DNA of 64,000 nt from Bradyrhizobium nitroreducens. GTDB lineage: Bacteria; Pseudomonadota; Alphaproteobacteria; Rhizobiales; Xanthobacteraceae. Both the position numbers and the translations under genes were made by a program. Of the stretch, positions 1 through 8,786 are shown piece by piece. Positions within the stretch are counted from its first letter, which is position 1. Every line of letters begins with the position of its first letter. Under the pieces are notes generated by a model. The model ran no database searches and had not been told where the DNA came from. It saw only the letters and a program-made list of their open reading frames with translations. The DNA is taken from contig NZ_LFJC01000003.1 in NCBI RefSeq assembly GCF_002776695.1, forward strand, positions 7,614,638 to 7,678,637, given 5' to 3'.

Positions 1-2
1 CG

Positions 3-101
3 ACGGACCTGCAGAGCCTCAGCAACGGCAGCTGGAGCCATTGGGACGCCTACACGCAACAGCAGCGCAAGACCGGACAGCGCCCGCCGGGACGCGGCTA
101 G
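3..101 (+). CDS. 3' end of an unidentified gene (partial)
   Basis: An open frame enters from the left edge and ends at a TAG at 99-101, giving 32 residues of a C-terminus rich in Ser, Trp, Gln and Arg (it ends in GQRPPGRG). It lies on the same strand as the P450 gene, 107 bases upstream of it. Nothing in this fragment identifies a family. The other two plus-strand frames give no better tail. Confidence 0.4.
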   Translation, partial: TDLQSLSNGSWSHWDAYTQQQRKTGQRPPGRG

Positions 102-208
102 GCGGGTTTCGAGCGTCCGTTCTCGCGAGACGATAGCGGTTCCGGCCCTTGCGCGAGCCGCGCCGCGTCCCATCTGCCTGAAGCGCCACCAATCACACCG
201 GTGATCCC

Positions 209-1480
209 ATGACACCGCGCCTCGATTTCACCAGCGAGGCCTTCTTTCGCGATCCGCCCAAGGCGATCGCGGCATTGCGCATGTCCGGCCCCGTGGTCGC
301 GACGCGATTTCCTCTCGTCGGCGATGTCTGGATCACGACCACGCATGACGCGACCGCAGCGGTCCTGAAGGACAGCACGACCTTCACGCTGCGCAAGGAT
401 GATGGCGACGTCGCCGGCTTGCGCTGGTGGATGCCGCGATACGTCAGGACCATCGCCAACAACATGCTGACGATGGACGAGCCGGACCATACCAGGCTGC
501 GCGGCATCGTGGACGAGGCCTTTCGCCGCCGCGCGATCGTCGCGATGGAGCCTCGCATCCGCGCCATCGCCGACGAACTAGCCGGCGAGCTGTTCGTGAC
601 CGGAAATCCGGCCGATCTCGTCCAGCGCTACGCGCGTATCCTGCCGCTCGCGGTGATCTCCGAACTGCTGGGCCTGCCACAGACCGACCGTCCGAGATTC
701 ATCGCCTGGGCCAACGAGATGTCCTCGCTGACCAATGTCGTCAGCTTCTTCCGCCTGCTGTTCGCGTTCCGAAAGATGCGCGCCTATCTCGCGCGACAAT
801 TGCAGATCGCGCGCGAAAGGGGCGGCGAGGGCCTGATTGCCGAATTGATCCAGGTCGAGCGCGAGGGCGGCGAGATCACGCCGGATGAGATGGTCTCGAT
901 GGTGTTCCTGCTGCTGGCCGCCGGCTCCGAGACGACCACGCATCTCATCAGCGGGTCGGCCTACGAGCTGCTCAGAAATCCGGGCTTGCGCGATTGGCTG
1001 GAGCAGGACTGGAGCCGCGTCGGACTTGCCGTGGAGGAGTTCCTGCGCTTCGTCTCGCCGGTGCAGTTCTCCAAACCGCGCTATGTGCGGCGGGATATCG
1101 ATGTCGAGGGCGCGCGCCTCAAGAAGGGCGATCGCGTCATGGTGATGCTCGCCGCGGCCAATATGGATCCGGCGATGCATGATCGCCCTGACAGCCTCGA
1201 TCTCGAACGCAAGCCGAACCGTCACATGTCGTTCGGAACGGGAATCCATTTCTGCCTCGGCCATCAGCTCGCCCGCATCGAAGGTGCCTGCGCGCTGGAA
1301 GCGCTATTCGTGCGCTGGCCGAAACTCGGACTGGCCGTCGATCCCGCCGACGTTCACTGGCGCAAGCGACCGGGCTTGCGCGCGATCGCGATGCTTCCCG
1401 TGACGGCCGAGGGGCGGGGAACAAGGGCAACTGCGCGCAGCGAAGCGAGCATCGACCGTTCGCTGACTGTGGCGAGCTGA
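209..1480 (+). CDS. Cytochrome P450
   Basis: A 423-residue soluble bacterial P450, expected to use molecular oxygen and electrons from a ferredoxin partner to hydroxylate an unknown substrate. The hallmarks are present in order: the I-helix oxygen-activation motif AGSETT (about 238-243), the K-helix EFLR (E277, R280), and the heme-binding loop FGTGIHFCLG (342-351) with C349 as thiolate ligand. There is no N-terminal membrane anchor, so it is cytoplasmic. No ferredoxin or ferredoxin reductase gene lies nearby, so the electron partner must be encoded elsewhere. A strong hairpin terminator follows. The family assignment is secure; the substrate is unknown. Confidence 0.95.
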   Translation: MTPRLDFTSEAFFRDPPKAIAALRMSGPVVATRFPLVGDVWITTTHDATAAVLKDSTTFTLRKDDGDVAGLRWWMPRYVRTIANNMLTMDEPDHTRLRGIVDEAFRRRAIVAMEPRIRAIADELAGELFVTGNPADLVQRYARILPLAVISELLGLPQTDRPRFIAWANEMSSLTNVVSFFRLLFAFRKMRAYLARQLQIARERGGEGLIAELIQVEREGGEITPDEMVSMVFLLLAAGSETTTHLISGSAYELLRNPGLRDWLEQDWSRVGLAVEEFLRFVSPVQFSKPRYVRRDIDVEGARLKKGDRVMVMLAAANMDPAMHDRPDSLDLERKPNRHMSFGTGIHFCLGHQLARIEGACALEALFVRWPKLGLAVDPADVHWRKRPGLRAIAMLPVTAEGRGTRATARSEASIDRSLTVAS

Positions 1481-1495
1481 ACACGACAGGCCTTG

Positions 1496-1526
1496 GCGGA
1501 CCGGTGTTCAGCCGGTCCGCTTTTTT
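1496..1526 (+). terminator. Rho-independent terminator after the P450 gene
   Basis: A perfect 9-bp stem (GCGGACCGG at 1496-1504, CCGGTCCGC at 1512-1520) with a 7-base loop is followed directly by six T. It lies 16 bases after the P450 stop and overlaps the last codons of the convergent DUF763 gene. Confidence 0.85.
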
Positions 1527-2758
1527 GTTTCCGCCAGATCGCGCTCCCAGCCGAACACCGAGCGGCCGTCGAGATCGGGCGAGGCGGCGCGTTCACCCGC
1601 GATGTAGGTCTCGACGGAAGGACCGCGCGCGGTTCGCTCCAGCCGCCGCGCCTGATCGTCGAGCCGCTTCATCGCCTGCAGCTCTTCCTCGCGCCCGAGC
1701 TTTGCGTTCTGGATCGCGCCCTTCAGCACGCGGATGGTCTCGTCATAGACCTTGATCGGGACGGGGTAGGGATGCCGGTCCTTGCCGCCATGGGCGAGCG
1801 AGAATCGCGCGGGGTCCGTGAAGCGGTAGGGCGCGCCATGCACGACTTCCGCGACCATCGCCAGCGACCGCACGGTACGGGCGCCGACGCCCGGCGTCAG
1901 CAACAGCTCCGGGAAATCGACCGGGCCGCGCTCGGCTGCCGCCGCGAGCGTGCCGTGCAGGCGGCGCGCGAATACGTCCTTCGGCCTGACGTCGTGATGC
2001 GCGGGCATGATCAGATGCGGCAGCATGGCCTGCGCCGGCTCCGGCGCGGTCCCGATCAGCCGTTCGAATTCGCAGACGATGCGATCGGGGCCGAGATCCT
2101 CCAGGAGATCGAGCTGCACGGTGCGCGAGATCTCGGCGCGATGGTCGGTGAGATTGACGATCTCACCCTGCTGGGGGCCGTCGATCGCGCTATGCGGCGT
2201 ATCGACGAAACTCTTCAGCGCCTCGGAATGCCAGTGATAGCGTCGTGCCTGCCGCTTGTCCCCGTTCATGCCCTGCTGCACCACCGTCCATTTGCCGTCG
2301 GCGGTGACGAAGAAGCCGTGGAGATAGAGATCGAAGCCGTCCTGCACGGCCGCGCTGTCGACCTTCGCCACCAGCCGGCTGGCGCGGGTGAGTTTCGCGC
2401 CGTCGAAGCCGACGCGGTCGCCGAGCTGCATCAGCTCGTCCGGCGTCTTGCGCGAGTGCTGGCCGCGGCCGCCGCAGACGTAAATCCCGAGCTCGTCCTG
2501 GAGAGGCCCGAGCCCGCGCTTCAGTGCGCCGATCACCGAGGTCGTGATCCCCGAGGAGTGCCAGTCCATTCCCATCACGGCGCCGAACGACTGGAACCAG
2601 AAGGGATGGGACAGCCGCTGCAGAAATGCATCGCGGCCGTAATGATGCACGATCGCCTGTGTGACGATCGCCCCGAGTGAAGCCATGCGGCTGGCCAGCC
2701 AGGGCGGAACCCGGCCGGTGTGCAAGGGAAGATCGGCGCTGCCGCTACGTCGAGTCAT
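1508..2758 (-). CDS. DUF763 domain protein
   Basis: A 416-residue protein of the DUF763 family, which is conserved in bacteria and archaea and has no established reaction. The family-typical N-terminus MTRRSGSADLPLHTGRVPPW is present, as are later conserved blocks such as MDWHSSGITTSVIGALKRGL. A region around LLLTPGVGARTVRSL resembles a helix-hairpin-helix, which hints at nucleic-acid binding. A longer open frame reaches 2872, but the family start at 2758 is preferred. The C-terminal 70 residues are charged and probably helical. It converges with the P450 gene and diverges from the MscS gene. Confidence 0.85.
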   Translation of the reverse strand: MTRRSGSADLPLHTGRVPPWLASRMASLGAIVTQAIVHHYGRDAFLQRLSHPFWFQSFGAVMGMDWHSSGITTSVIGALKRGLGPLQDELGIYVCGGRGQHSRKTPDELMQLGDRVGFDGAKLTRASRLVAKVDSAAVQDGFDLYLHGFFVTADGKWTVVQQGMNGDKRQARRYHWHSEALKSFVDTPHSAIDGPQQGEIVNLTDHRAEISRTVQLDLLEDLGPDRIVCEFERLIGTAPEPAQAMLPHLIMPAHHDVRPKDVFARRLHGTLAAAAERGPVDFPELLLTPGVGARTVRSLAMVAEVVHGAPYRFTDPARFSLAHGGKDRHPYPVPIKVYDETIRVLKGAIQNAKLGREEELQAMKRLDDQARRLERTARGPSVETYIAGERAASPDLDGRSVFGWERDLAETKKRTG

Positions 2759-2886
2759 GAATGCAGTGACATTAGCGCAGTCCGGCGACGGTTGCACCAG
2801 CGGAATGCTGCGTTGCACGGGGCGGGGGAGCGAAGCCCGCCGGGAGGCGTTGAGCCCGCTATGTGAATGCAACCTCGGGGACAGGA

Positions 2887-4029
2887 ATGAACTGGCAGGC
2901 CCTCATGGCCGAGATCGATGGGATGCTCGGTTGGATACCGTCGTGGTTTGTCGGCCTCAGCCTCGTCGTCGGCGCCATCCTGCTTGCACAGTTCGCCTAT
3001 CGGCTTGCGATGTGGCTGCTCACTCGCGCCTTCGGAGCCCGGCTTCCGCTGCTGAGCGTCTTCATCGACCGGACGGCAGGGCCCGCGCGACTGGCTCTTT
3101 GTCTGGCGGCCGTTGCGCTGGTGTTGCCGCTCGCGCCGCTCGACGACACGATCCGCACACCGCTGATGCGCCTGTTCGTCGTGGCCTTCATCGCCCTGAT
3201 CGGGTGGATCTCGATCCGGATCGTCGATATGAGCGCGGCGCGCTATCTGCAGAATTTCCGCGATGTCTCCGAGAACTTCGTCGCGCGCAAGCACGTCACG
3301 CAGGTCCGCGTGTTCAAGCGTGTCACCGACACGATCATCGTCATCATCACGGTGTCGACCGCGCTGATGACGTTCGACTCGGTGAGGCAATACGGGGTCA
3401 GCCTGTTCGCCTCCGCCGGCGCGGCCGGTATCATCGTCGGTCTTGCTGCCCGGCCCCTGCTGAGCAATCTGATCGCCGGCCTGCAGATCGCGATCACCCA
3501 GCCGATCCGGATCGAGGACGCCGTGATCATCGAGAACGAGTGGGGCTGGGTCGAGGACATCGCCTCGACCTATGTGGTGATCCGGCTGTGGGACTGGCGC
3601 CGCATGGTGGTGCCACTGTCCTATTTCATCGAGAAGCCATTCCAGAACTGGACCCGCGACACCGCTTCGCTGATCGGCGTGATCGCGCTCCACGTCGATT
3701 ACCGTGCCGACGTCCCGCGCATCCGGCGCTGGCTGGAGGACGCCGTGAAGCAGTCCAAGCTCTGGGACGGGGCCGTGGTCAACCTTCAGGTGATCGACGC
3801 GGATTCGCGCACCATCGAGCTGCGGGCGCTGGTCAGCGCGCGGAACGCGCCGCAATCCTGGGACCTGCGCTGCGAGATCAGGGAGAGGCTCGTCGCCTTC
3901 ATTCGCGACGAGATGCCGGAGGCGCTGCCGCGCGAGCGCGCGATCCTGATCCCGTCGGCCGACGCTGACGCTGATTTCCTGCGACGGCCTGCGCCACCGG
4001 AGAAGATGAGGGCAAATGCCCGCAACTGA
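2887..4029 (+). CDS. MscS-type mechanosensitive ion channel
   Basis: A 380-residue inner-membrane protein with about four to five transmembrane segments followed by the conserved MscS pore helix and beta domain. The pore region reads ASAGAAGIIVGLAARPLLSN, with the small-residue packing typical of TM3, followed by GLQIAITQPIRIEDAVII. Such channels open under membrane tension to release solutes during hypo-osmotic shock. I chose ATG 2887, preceded by GGGGACAGGA, over an in-frame GTG at 2863. The C-terminal tail is Asp/Arg/Pro-rich. It stands alone with its own promoter region shared with the divergent DUF763 gene. Confidence 0.9.
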   Translation: MNWQALMAEIDGMLGWIPSWFVGLSLVVGAILLAQFAYRLAMWLLTRAFGARLPLLSVFIDRTAGPARLALCLAAVALVLPLAPLDDTIRTPLMRLFVVAFIALIGWISIRIVDMSAARYLQNFRDVSENFVARKHVTQVRVFKRVTDTIIVIITVSTALMTFDSVRQYGVSLFASAGAAGIIVGLAARPLLSNLIAGLQIAITQPIRIEDAVIIENEWGWVEDIASTYVVIRLWDWRRMVVPLSYFIEKPFQNWTRDTASLIGVIALHVDYRADVPRIRRWLEDAVKQSKLWDGAVVNLQVIDADSRTIELRALVSARNAPQSWDLRCEIRERLVAFIRDEMPEALPRERAILIPSADADADFLRRPAPPEKMRANARN

Positions 4030-4041
4030 TGCTCGACGCGA

Positions 4042-4962
4042 TTAGCCGGCGCCGGCCACGGCCGCGTCGGCCGGTCGTCCCGCGCGGGGCCGCGGCTTGC
4101 GCAGCGTTCGCCGCGCCCAGATCAGCAGCCCGGTCGACAGCAGCGTCAGCAGCGCGATCGAGGTTACGACATTGAGCGGCGAGGCGATCATGGCCGACCA
4201 GTTTCCTTCGTGGATCAGGCGCGGCCAGTTGCGCGGCAGCGGCGTGACCTCCGCGGAGGTGATGGCATAGGCGCGCAACTCTCCGCCGTCATAAAGCCTT
4301 GCCATCATGCGGCCGCCGCGGGTGCCGATCGAGATGACGTGCGACAGCTCATGCGAGGCCGCGACCATGCGGATCGCGTCCGGCAAAGCGAGAGGGCGGC
4401 CGCCCGTGGGAGGAGCTGCCGTCTGGAAGGTCAGGCCGAACGCCATGCACAGGCCGGTCAACGGACTGAGCAGGATCAGCGGCAGCGTGAACCAGGCGGT
4501 CCCCTTGTGCCATCCCGAGAGCGTGTTGCGCAGCCGCGGCAGCCCCATGACGATGCCAAGCACCAGGACGATCACCATCGCCAGCGTGGATGCAGTCACC
4601 AGCCAGGCCTGTCCCATGAGCCTCTCGTGCGTGAAACGCGCCCAAAGGAAGATGTCCGACACGGTCGAACTCACCGATGCAGCTTCGCCGGTGGCAAGAT
4701 CGATCGCAGGCACGTTCGTGCCCTGCAGCGTGATCCGCCGGCTGGCCGCGTTGATGGAAAGCCCGCGCGCCTTGCCGTCGGGATCATACCGTTTCACTAA
4801 CTCGATGACACGGCCCGCATCGATCGCGCCACCGCCAATGCCACTCGTTTGCACGAGGGGCTCGACGGACAGGATCAAGCCGGTGGCCATGATCGCAAAC
4901 AGCGGAAGGGCGAAGACCAGCGTGATCCAGCGATGAAGTTTCAACAATGCGGGTTTGCTCAT
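4042..4962 (-). CDS. PepSY-associated TM protein
   Basis: A 306-residue membrane protein of the PepSY-TM (PiuB-like) family. Four transmembrane segments are visible: one right after the short N-terminus (WITLVFALPLFAIMATGLIL), two in the middle and one near the C-terminus (IALLTLLSTGLLIWARRTL), with periplasmic PepSY-like segments between them. The conserved LHRW at the start of the first helix and ThrHisGluArg (FTHERLMG) before the second fit the family. Relatives often accompany siderophore or iron uptake, but no TonB receptor is present here. ATG 4962 is preferred over an upstream extension to 5010 because it begins the family-typical MSKPALLKLHRW. Confidence 0.8.
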   Translation of the reverse strand: MSKPALLKLHRWITLVFALPLFAIMATGLILSVEPLVQTSGIGGGAIDAGRVIELVKRYDPDGKARGLSINAASRRITLQGTNVPAIDLATGEAASVSSTVSDIFLWARFTHERLMGQAWLVTASTLAMVIVLVLGIVMGLPRLRNTLSGWHKGTAWFTLPLILLSPLTGLCMAFGLTFQTAAPPTGGRPLALPDAIRMVAASHELSHVISIGTRGGRMMARLYDGGELRAYAITSAEVTPLPRNWPRLIHEGNWSAMIASPLNVVTSIALLTLLSTGLLIWARRTLRKPRPRAGRPADAAVAGAG

Positions 4963-5141
4963 GCGTCGTCTCTCGTGTTCGCCAGACCTTGCTCGCGCAA
5001 GGCCGTGCAAAACACAAATGACGCTTTATCCATGTTGTTGCGTTGATGTGCAGCAACAGGAATTAAAGTTCGCGGCGCGACGTGTCGACGGTATCGGCGT
5101 CGCCACACTGCCGCGCTCCAGCGCGTGGCGCGGGCGAGAGC

Positions 5142-5942
5142 CTACTCGCGCCTGGCCTTGGTCGCTCCGCGCAGGCCTGCCTGCTGCTGGATCGTGTCGA
5201 GCGCGCCGGAGGATTGCTCGTCCGCAACGAAGCGGTTGAGCATGATGAGAGAGTCTTCGCGCCCCTTTGGGATCGCGATTGCCATGTGCTCGAGCCCCCA
5301 ATTGCCGTCGAGGATGCGCGCACCCGGCATCTGGTCGGACATCTCGAACAGCGTCGGCTTGTTGGTTGCGTAAAGATCGATCTGGCCGCGGCCGAACATG
5401 CCGATGGCGGCCTTGACGCTCTCGGCGGGGACGATGGTGGCGTTCTTGAACTTGGCGGGCAGCGTGCGCTCCGAGGTCGAGCCCTTGGTGACGCCGATCT
5501 TCACGCCTGATTTGTCGATGTCCTCGACGTTTCCGATCGGCGAGTTCGGCGGGACGAGATAGCCGAGCTCGATCGCCAGCACGGGCTGGCTGAAGCTGAC
5601 GTCATTCGCGCGCGCCGGCGTGGCATTGGTCACGGTGAAATCGATTTTGCCGTCGTGAATGGCGGCGACGATATCGGCCACGCGCTCGAATTTGACGTAA
5701 TCGACACCGACGCCAAGGCGCCTGGCCAGCTCGCCGCCGAGATGATAGGCGAGGCCGTGCGGCTTGCCGGCGGCATCGGTCACCATCGAGGTCGGGCTGC
5801 CCGGATAGATGCCGACGCGCAAGGTGCCGCTCGGCGCCAGCAGCTTTGCTTCGCCGTCGGCGCGCACGGGCGCGTCGGCCAGGCCGAGGAATGTAACCGC
5901 GAGCAGGGCGGTGCGCGCGAAACGTCCGGAGCAGATCTTCAT
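5142..5942 (-). CDS. Amino-acid-type ABC transporter substrate-binding protein (SBP family 3)
   Basis: A 266-residue periplasmic binding protein with an N-terminal signal sequence (cleavage likely near APVRADG) and the family-3 pattern GTLRVGIYPGSPTSM, FERVADIVAAIHDGKIDFTV and VKIGVTKGSTSERTL. It should capture an amino acid or small organic anion for an ABC importer, but no permease or ATPase is adjacent. It lies 7 bases after the TTT binding-protein gene on the same strand, so the two are probably cotranscribed from the divergent promoter at about 7 kb. The ligand cannot be read from the sequence. Confidence 0.85.
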   Translation of the reverse strand: MKICSGRFARTALLAVTFLGLADAPVRADGEAKLLAPSGTLRVGIYPGSPTSMVTDAAGKPHGLAYHLGGELARRLGVGVDYVKFERVADIVAAIHDGKIDFTVTNATPARANDVSFSQPVLAIELGYLVPPNSPIGNVEDIDKSGVKIGVTKGSTSERTLPAKFKNATIVPAESVKAAIGMFGRGQIDLYATNKPTLFEMSDQMPGARILDGNWGLEHMAIAIPKGREDSLIMLNRFVADEQSSGALDTIQQQAGLRGATKARRE

Positions 5943-5949
5943 GCGCGCC

Positions 5950-6930
5950 TCACTGCGCGCGGATGTTGGCCGCCTTCAGCACCGGCTCCCATTTGGTCGC
6001 TTCGGCATGCATGTAGGCGTCGAAATCCTTGGACGAGGAGCCCACCGGGGCAGCACCGATCTTGCCGAGCGTCGACTTCACGTTCGGATCCTGCAGCGCG
6101 GCCTTGAGGTCGGTTTCGAGCTTCGCAACGATCTCCGGCGGCATCTTGGCTGGGCCGAGGACGCCCCACCAGACCGAGACGTCATAGCCGGGCACGCCGG
6201 CCTCGGCGACGGTCGGGACATCCGGCAGCGCCTTCGAACGTTCAGCCGAGGTCACCGCGAGCGCGCGCACCGGGCCGCCTTCGAGCTGGCCGATGGCTTC
6301 GGCGAGCGGATTGATGCTGAGCGGGATCTCGCCTGATATCACCGCGGTCAGCGCCGGCGCGCCGCCCTTGTAGGGAATCGAGACGATCTTGGTACCGGAC
6401 ATGTATTTCAAGAGCTCGCCGGCAAGATGGGCCGAGGTGCCGTTGCCGGACATGCCATAGGAGAGCTTGTCCGGCTCCTTCTTCGCGGCGGCGAGGAGAT
6501 CGCCGAGCGTCTTGTACGGGCTGTCCTTGGCGACCACGATCGCCAGCGGCGAGGACGCCACTTCCGTGATCGCAGTAAAATCCTTGAACGTGTCGTAGGG
6601 CACGCTCGGATAGATGAACTGGTTGAGCGGATGTCCGCTCGCGACCAGGATCAGCGTGTAGCCGTCGGGCGCGGCCTGCGTCAGCGCCTGCGAGGCAACG
6701 ATGCCGCCGGCGCCGGGACGATTGTCGACCACCGGCTGCTGGCCCCAGGTCTTGGCCAGCGCCTGGCCCAGGGTGCGCGCAAGCACATCGACCGCGCCGC
6801 CGGCGGCGTAGGGGACGAGAATGTGGACCGGCTTGCTCGGATAAGCGTCGGCCGCCTGCGCGGCACCGCCTGCCAGCAGCAAACCGGCGCCCAGCATCAC
6901 ACCGCCGATCATCTTGTTCAAACCCAGCAT
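5950..6930 (-). CDS. Tripartite tricarboxylate transporter (Bug/TctC family) substrate-binding protein
   Basis: A 326-residue periplasmic binding protein of the Bug family. After a signal peptide ending GGAAQA comes AYPSKPVHILVPYAAGGAVD, the classic Bug opening, then RPGAGGIVASQALTQAAPDG and the conserved YKGGAPALTAVISGE. These proteins bind carboxylates or aromatic acids for TctAB transporters; no tctAB genes are in the window, so it is an orphan receptor. ATG 6930 is preceded by AAGGAG, whereas the open frame extends to 7041 without support. It diverges from the TetR gene and probably shares its operator. Confidence 0.93.
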   Translation of the reverse strand: MLGLNKMIGGVMLGAGLLLAGGAAQAADAYPSKPVHILVPYAAGGAVDVLARTLGQALAKTWGQQPVVDNRPGAGGIVASQALTQAAPDGYTLILVASGHPLNQFIYPSVPYDTFKDFTAITEVASSPLAIVVAKDSPYKTLGDLLAAAKKEPDKLSYGMSGNGTSAHLAGELLKYMSGTKIVSIPYKGGAPALTAVISGEIPLSINPLAEAIGQLEGGPVRALAVTSAERSKALPDVPTVAEAGVPGYDVSVWWGVLGPAKMPPEIVAKLETDLKAALQDPNVKSTLGKIGAAPVGSSSKDFDAYMHAEATKWEPVLKAANIRAQ

Positions 6931-7007
6931 TTCCCAGCACTCCTTGCGGGCGTTTGCGTGCTTGCGGCCGGTCTTCCGACCCGCCCGGACACCGCCCGTG
7001 GTTTTTG

Positions 7008-7037
7008 TTGACGAGACCTGATCTTTTGTACGATAGT
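7008..7037 (+). promoter_or_regulatory. Candidate promoter of the tetR-led run
   Basis: TTGACG at 7008-7013 and GATAGT at 7032-7037, 18 bases apart, form a plausible sigma-70 promoter ending 9 bases before the TetR start codon. Its -10 half is inside the palindrome at 7025-7042. The short distance to ATG 7047 implies a very short leader, so this remains tentative. Confidence 0.4.
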
Positions 7038-7042
7038 ACAAA
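7025..7042. promoter_or_regulatory. Palindromic operator in the divergent TTT-receptor/tetR region
   Basis: TTTGTAC-GATA-GTACAAA is an 18-bp inverted repeat with perfect 7-bp arms. It ends 4 bases before the tetR start and lies between the divergent TTT receptor and tetR. This is the usual position and shape of a TetR-family operator, so autoregulation and control of the receptor genes are likely. Confidence 0.65.
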
Positions 7043-7046
7043 TCAC

Positions 7047-7757
7047 ATGGTACGCAAGCCCACCAGCAAGGAATCGGCCCGCAAGCCGAACATGCGCGAG
7101 GCGATCCTCGCCGCCGCCGAGGAGCTGTTCGCCACCAACGGCTTCAACGCCGTCTCGGTGCGCGACATCGCGCAAGCCGCCGGGGCCAATCCCGGCAGCG
7201 TGACCTATCATTTCAAGACCAAGGACGGCCTGCTGCTGGAAATCTACCGGCGTCATTGCGGGCCGATGAACCTGCGCCGTTCGGAGCTGCTGGCGGCCGC
7301 AAAGCGCGTGCGCGATCTGCAGGACCGGCTGGAGGCGATCGTGCGCGCCTATGTGGCGCCGGCCTTCACCTCGGGCAGCGACCTTGCCGGCGGCGGGGCG
7401 CGCTTCACGCGGCTGCGCGCCGTGATGTCGGCCGAGGGCAACGAGGTCGCGCGAAAGATCATCGCGCAGACCTTCGACGACACAAGCCACGCCTTCATCG
7501 ACGCGATCCACGAGAGCCTGCCACACATTCCGCGCACCGACATCGTCTGGCGCAGCCACTTCCTGCTCGGCGCGCTTTATTATTCGCTGGTGACGCCGGA
7601 CCGGGTCTCGCGCCTGTCGCGCGGCGAGGCCGACGGCAGCGATCCCGCCAATGCGATCGAGCAATTGGTGCAGGCCACCGTCGCCGCGTTCCAGGCGCCG
7701 GCGCTCGATCAGGCCGCGCCGGCACGGCGGCGGCCGGTCGTCAGCAGCAAGACTTGA
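7047..7757 (+). CDS. TetR family transcriptional regulator
   Basis: A 236-residue repressor. The N-terminal helix-turn-helix is clear: REAILAAAEELFATNGFNAV followed by VRDIAQAAGANPGSVTYHF and KTKDGLL. The rest is an alpha-helical ligand domain ending in a basic tail. It diverges from the TTT receptor and stands 75 bases upstream of the PDC-lactonase-like gene on the same strand, so it probably controls both sides. The ligand is plausibly an intermediate of the downstream pathway (inference). The start at 7047 directly follows the operator; an upstream in-frame extension to 6954 would read through the promoter and is rejected. Confidence 0.9.
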   Translation: MVRKPTSKESARKPNMREAILAAAEELFATNGFNAVSVRDIAQAAGANPGSVTYHFKTKDGLLLEIYRRHCGPMNLRRSELLAAAKRVRDLQDRLEAIVRAYVAPAFTSGSDLAGGGARFTRLRAVMSAEGNEVARKIIAQTFDDTSHAFIDAIHESLPHIPRTDIVWRSHFLLGALYYSLVTPDRVSRLSRGEADGSDPANAIEQLVQATVAAFQAPALDQAAPARRRPVVSSKT

Positions 7758-7832
7758 AGAACAGCCGCCCGAGGGGAGGCGCGCAACCGCGCTTCCGCTT
7801 GCAGGCGGATGATGTGACAGGGTGTTGGAAAC

Positions 7833-8786
7833 ATGAACAGGCGGGAGTGCTTGCATCTCTTGACCGGGCTGGCCGGCGCGGTGCTCACGGGCGAGGTGCG
7901 CGCGGAAGAGCCGAAGGCGATGCCGACGATTACGCCGCCGGACCCCAATCCCAAAACGCCGTCGTTCAAGCTGCCGCCGAAATCCTGCGACAGCCATACC
8001 CACATCTTCGGGCCGGCGTCGCGCTACCCGTTCTCGGAGAAGCGGCCCTACAATACGGCCGATGCACCGCTGGAGATGTTCCGGATCGTTCATGAGAAGA
8101 TCGGCGTCGAGCGCTGCGTGATTGTGAACGCGACCGTGCACGGTACCGACAATCGCGTCGTCACCGATGCCATCGCTGGAAGCGAGGGCGCCTACAAGGG
8201 CATCGCCAACGTCAACGACGAGATGACCGAGAAGGAACTGGGGGCGCTCGACAAGGCCGGTATCTGCGGCTGCCGCTTCGCCTTCCTCAAGCGCCTCGGC
8301 GGCGTCGGCGACATGAACAAGTTCCAGCGCATCGTGCATCGCGTTGCCGAACTCGGCTGGCACATCGACGTCTATTTCGAGCCGGGCACGATCGCCGAAT
8401 TCGCGCCAATCCTCACTGCGCTGCCGACGCCTTATGTGATCGACCACATGGGGACGGTGCAGGCCGGGAAGGGGCTGGACGACCCCGGCTTCACCTCGCT
8501 CCTCGATCTCCAGAAGAAGGACGAGAAGTGCTGGGTCAAGATCACGGGCCTGGAGCGCGCGTCCAGCACCGGCAAACCGTTCCATGACGCCGTGCCGTTC
8601 GCGAAGGCGCTGATCGACAATGCGCCCGATCGCGTGCTCTGGGGCACCGACTGGCCGCATCCCAACGTCAAGGTCATGCCGAATGACGGCGAGATCGTCG
8701 ACCTGATCCCGCTCTTCGCACCCGATGCCAAGGTCCAGCAGAAGCTGCTGGTCGACAATCCCGCGCGCCTGTTCAAGTTCACCTGA
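7833..8786 (+). CDS. PDC-lactonase-like amidohydrolase, copy 1 (possibly exported)
   Basis: A 317-residue amidohydrolase of the 2-pyrone-4,6-dicarboxylate (PDC) lactonase (LigI) type. The metal-site motif CDSHTHIFGP (H55, H57) and the C-terminal WGTDWPHPNVKVMPNDGE with the catalytic Asp are present. LigI opens the PDC lactone to 4-oxalomesaconate. Unlike its neighbour, this copy has about 29 extra N-terminal residues with a twin-arginine-like start (MNRREC), a hydrophobic stretch and an Ala-rich end, suggesting export. A later ATG at 7920 would give a cytoplasmic form. Its stop overlaps the start of copy 2 by one base. Confidence 0.85.
   Translation: MNRRECLHLLTGLAGAVLTGEVRAEEPKAMPTITPPDPNPKTPSFKLPPKSCDSHTHIFGPASRYPFSEKRPYNTADAPLEMFRIVHEKIGVERCVIVNATVHGTDNRVVTDAIAGSEGAYKGIANVNDEMTEKELGALDKAGICGCRFAFLKRLGGVGDMNKFQRIVHRVAELGWHIDVYFEPGTIAEFAPILTALPTPYVIDHMGTVQAGKGLDDPGFTSLLDLQKKDEKCWVKITGLERASSTGKPFHDAVPFAKALIDNAPDRVLWGTDWPHPNVKVMPNDGEIVDLIPLFAPDAKVQQKLLVDNPARLFKFT

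Noticed and set aside
1493..2680. A 395-residue plus-strand frame opposite the DUF763 gene
   Set aside because: The minus-strand reading has the conserved DUF763 start and blocks, while the plus-strand reading is a repetitive shadow and begins in the terminator.
6918..8660. A 580-residue minus-strand frame across tetR and the first hydrolase
   Set aside because: It is antisense to two well-supported genes and crosses the TetR operator. No family motifs are visible.
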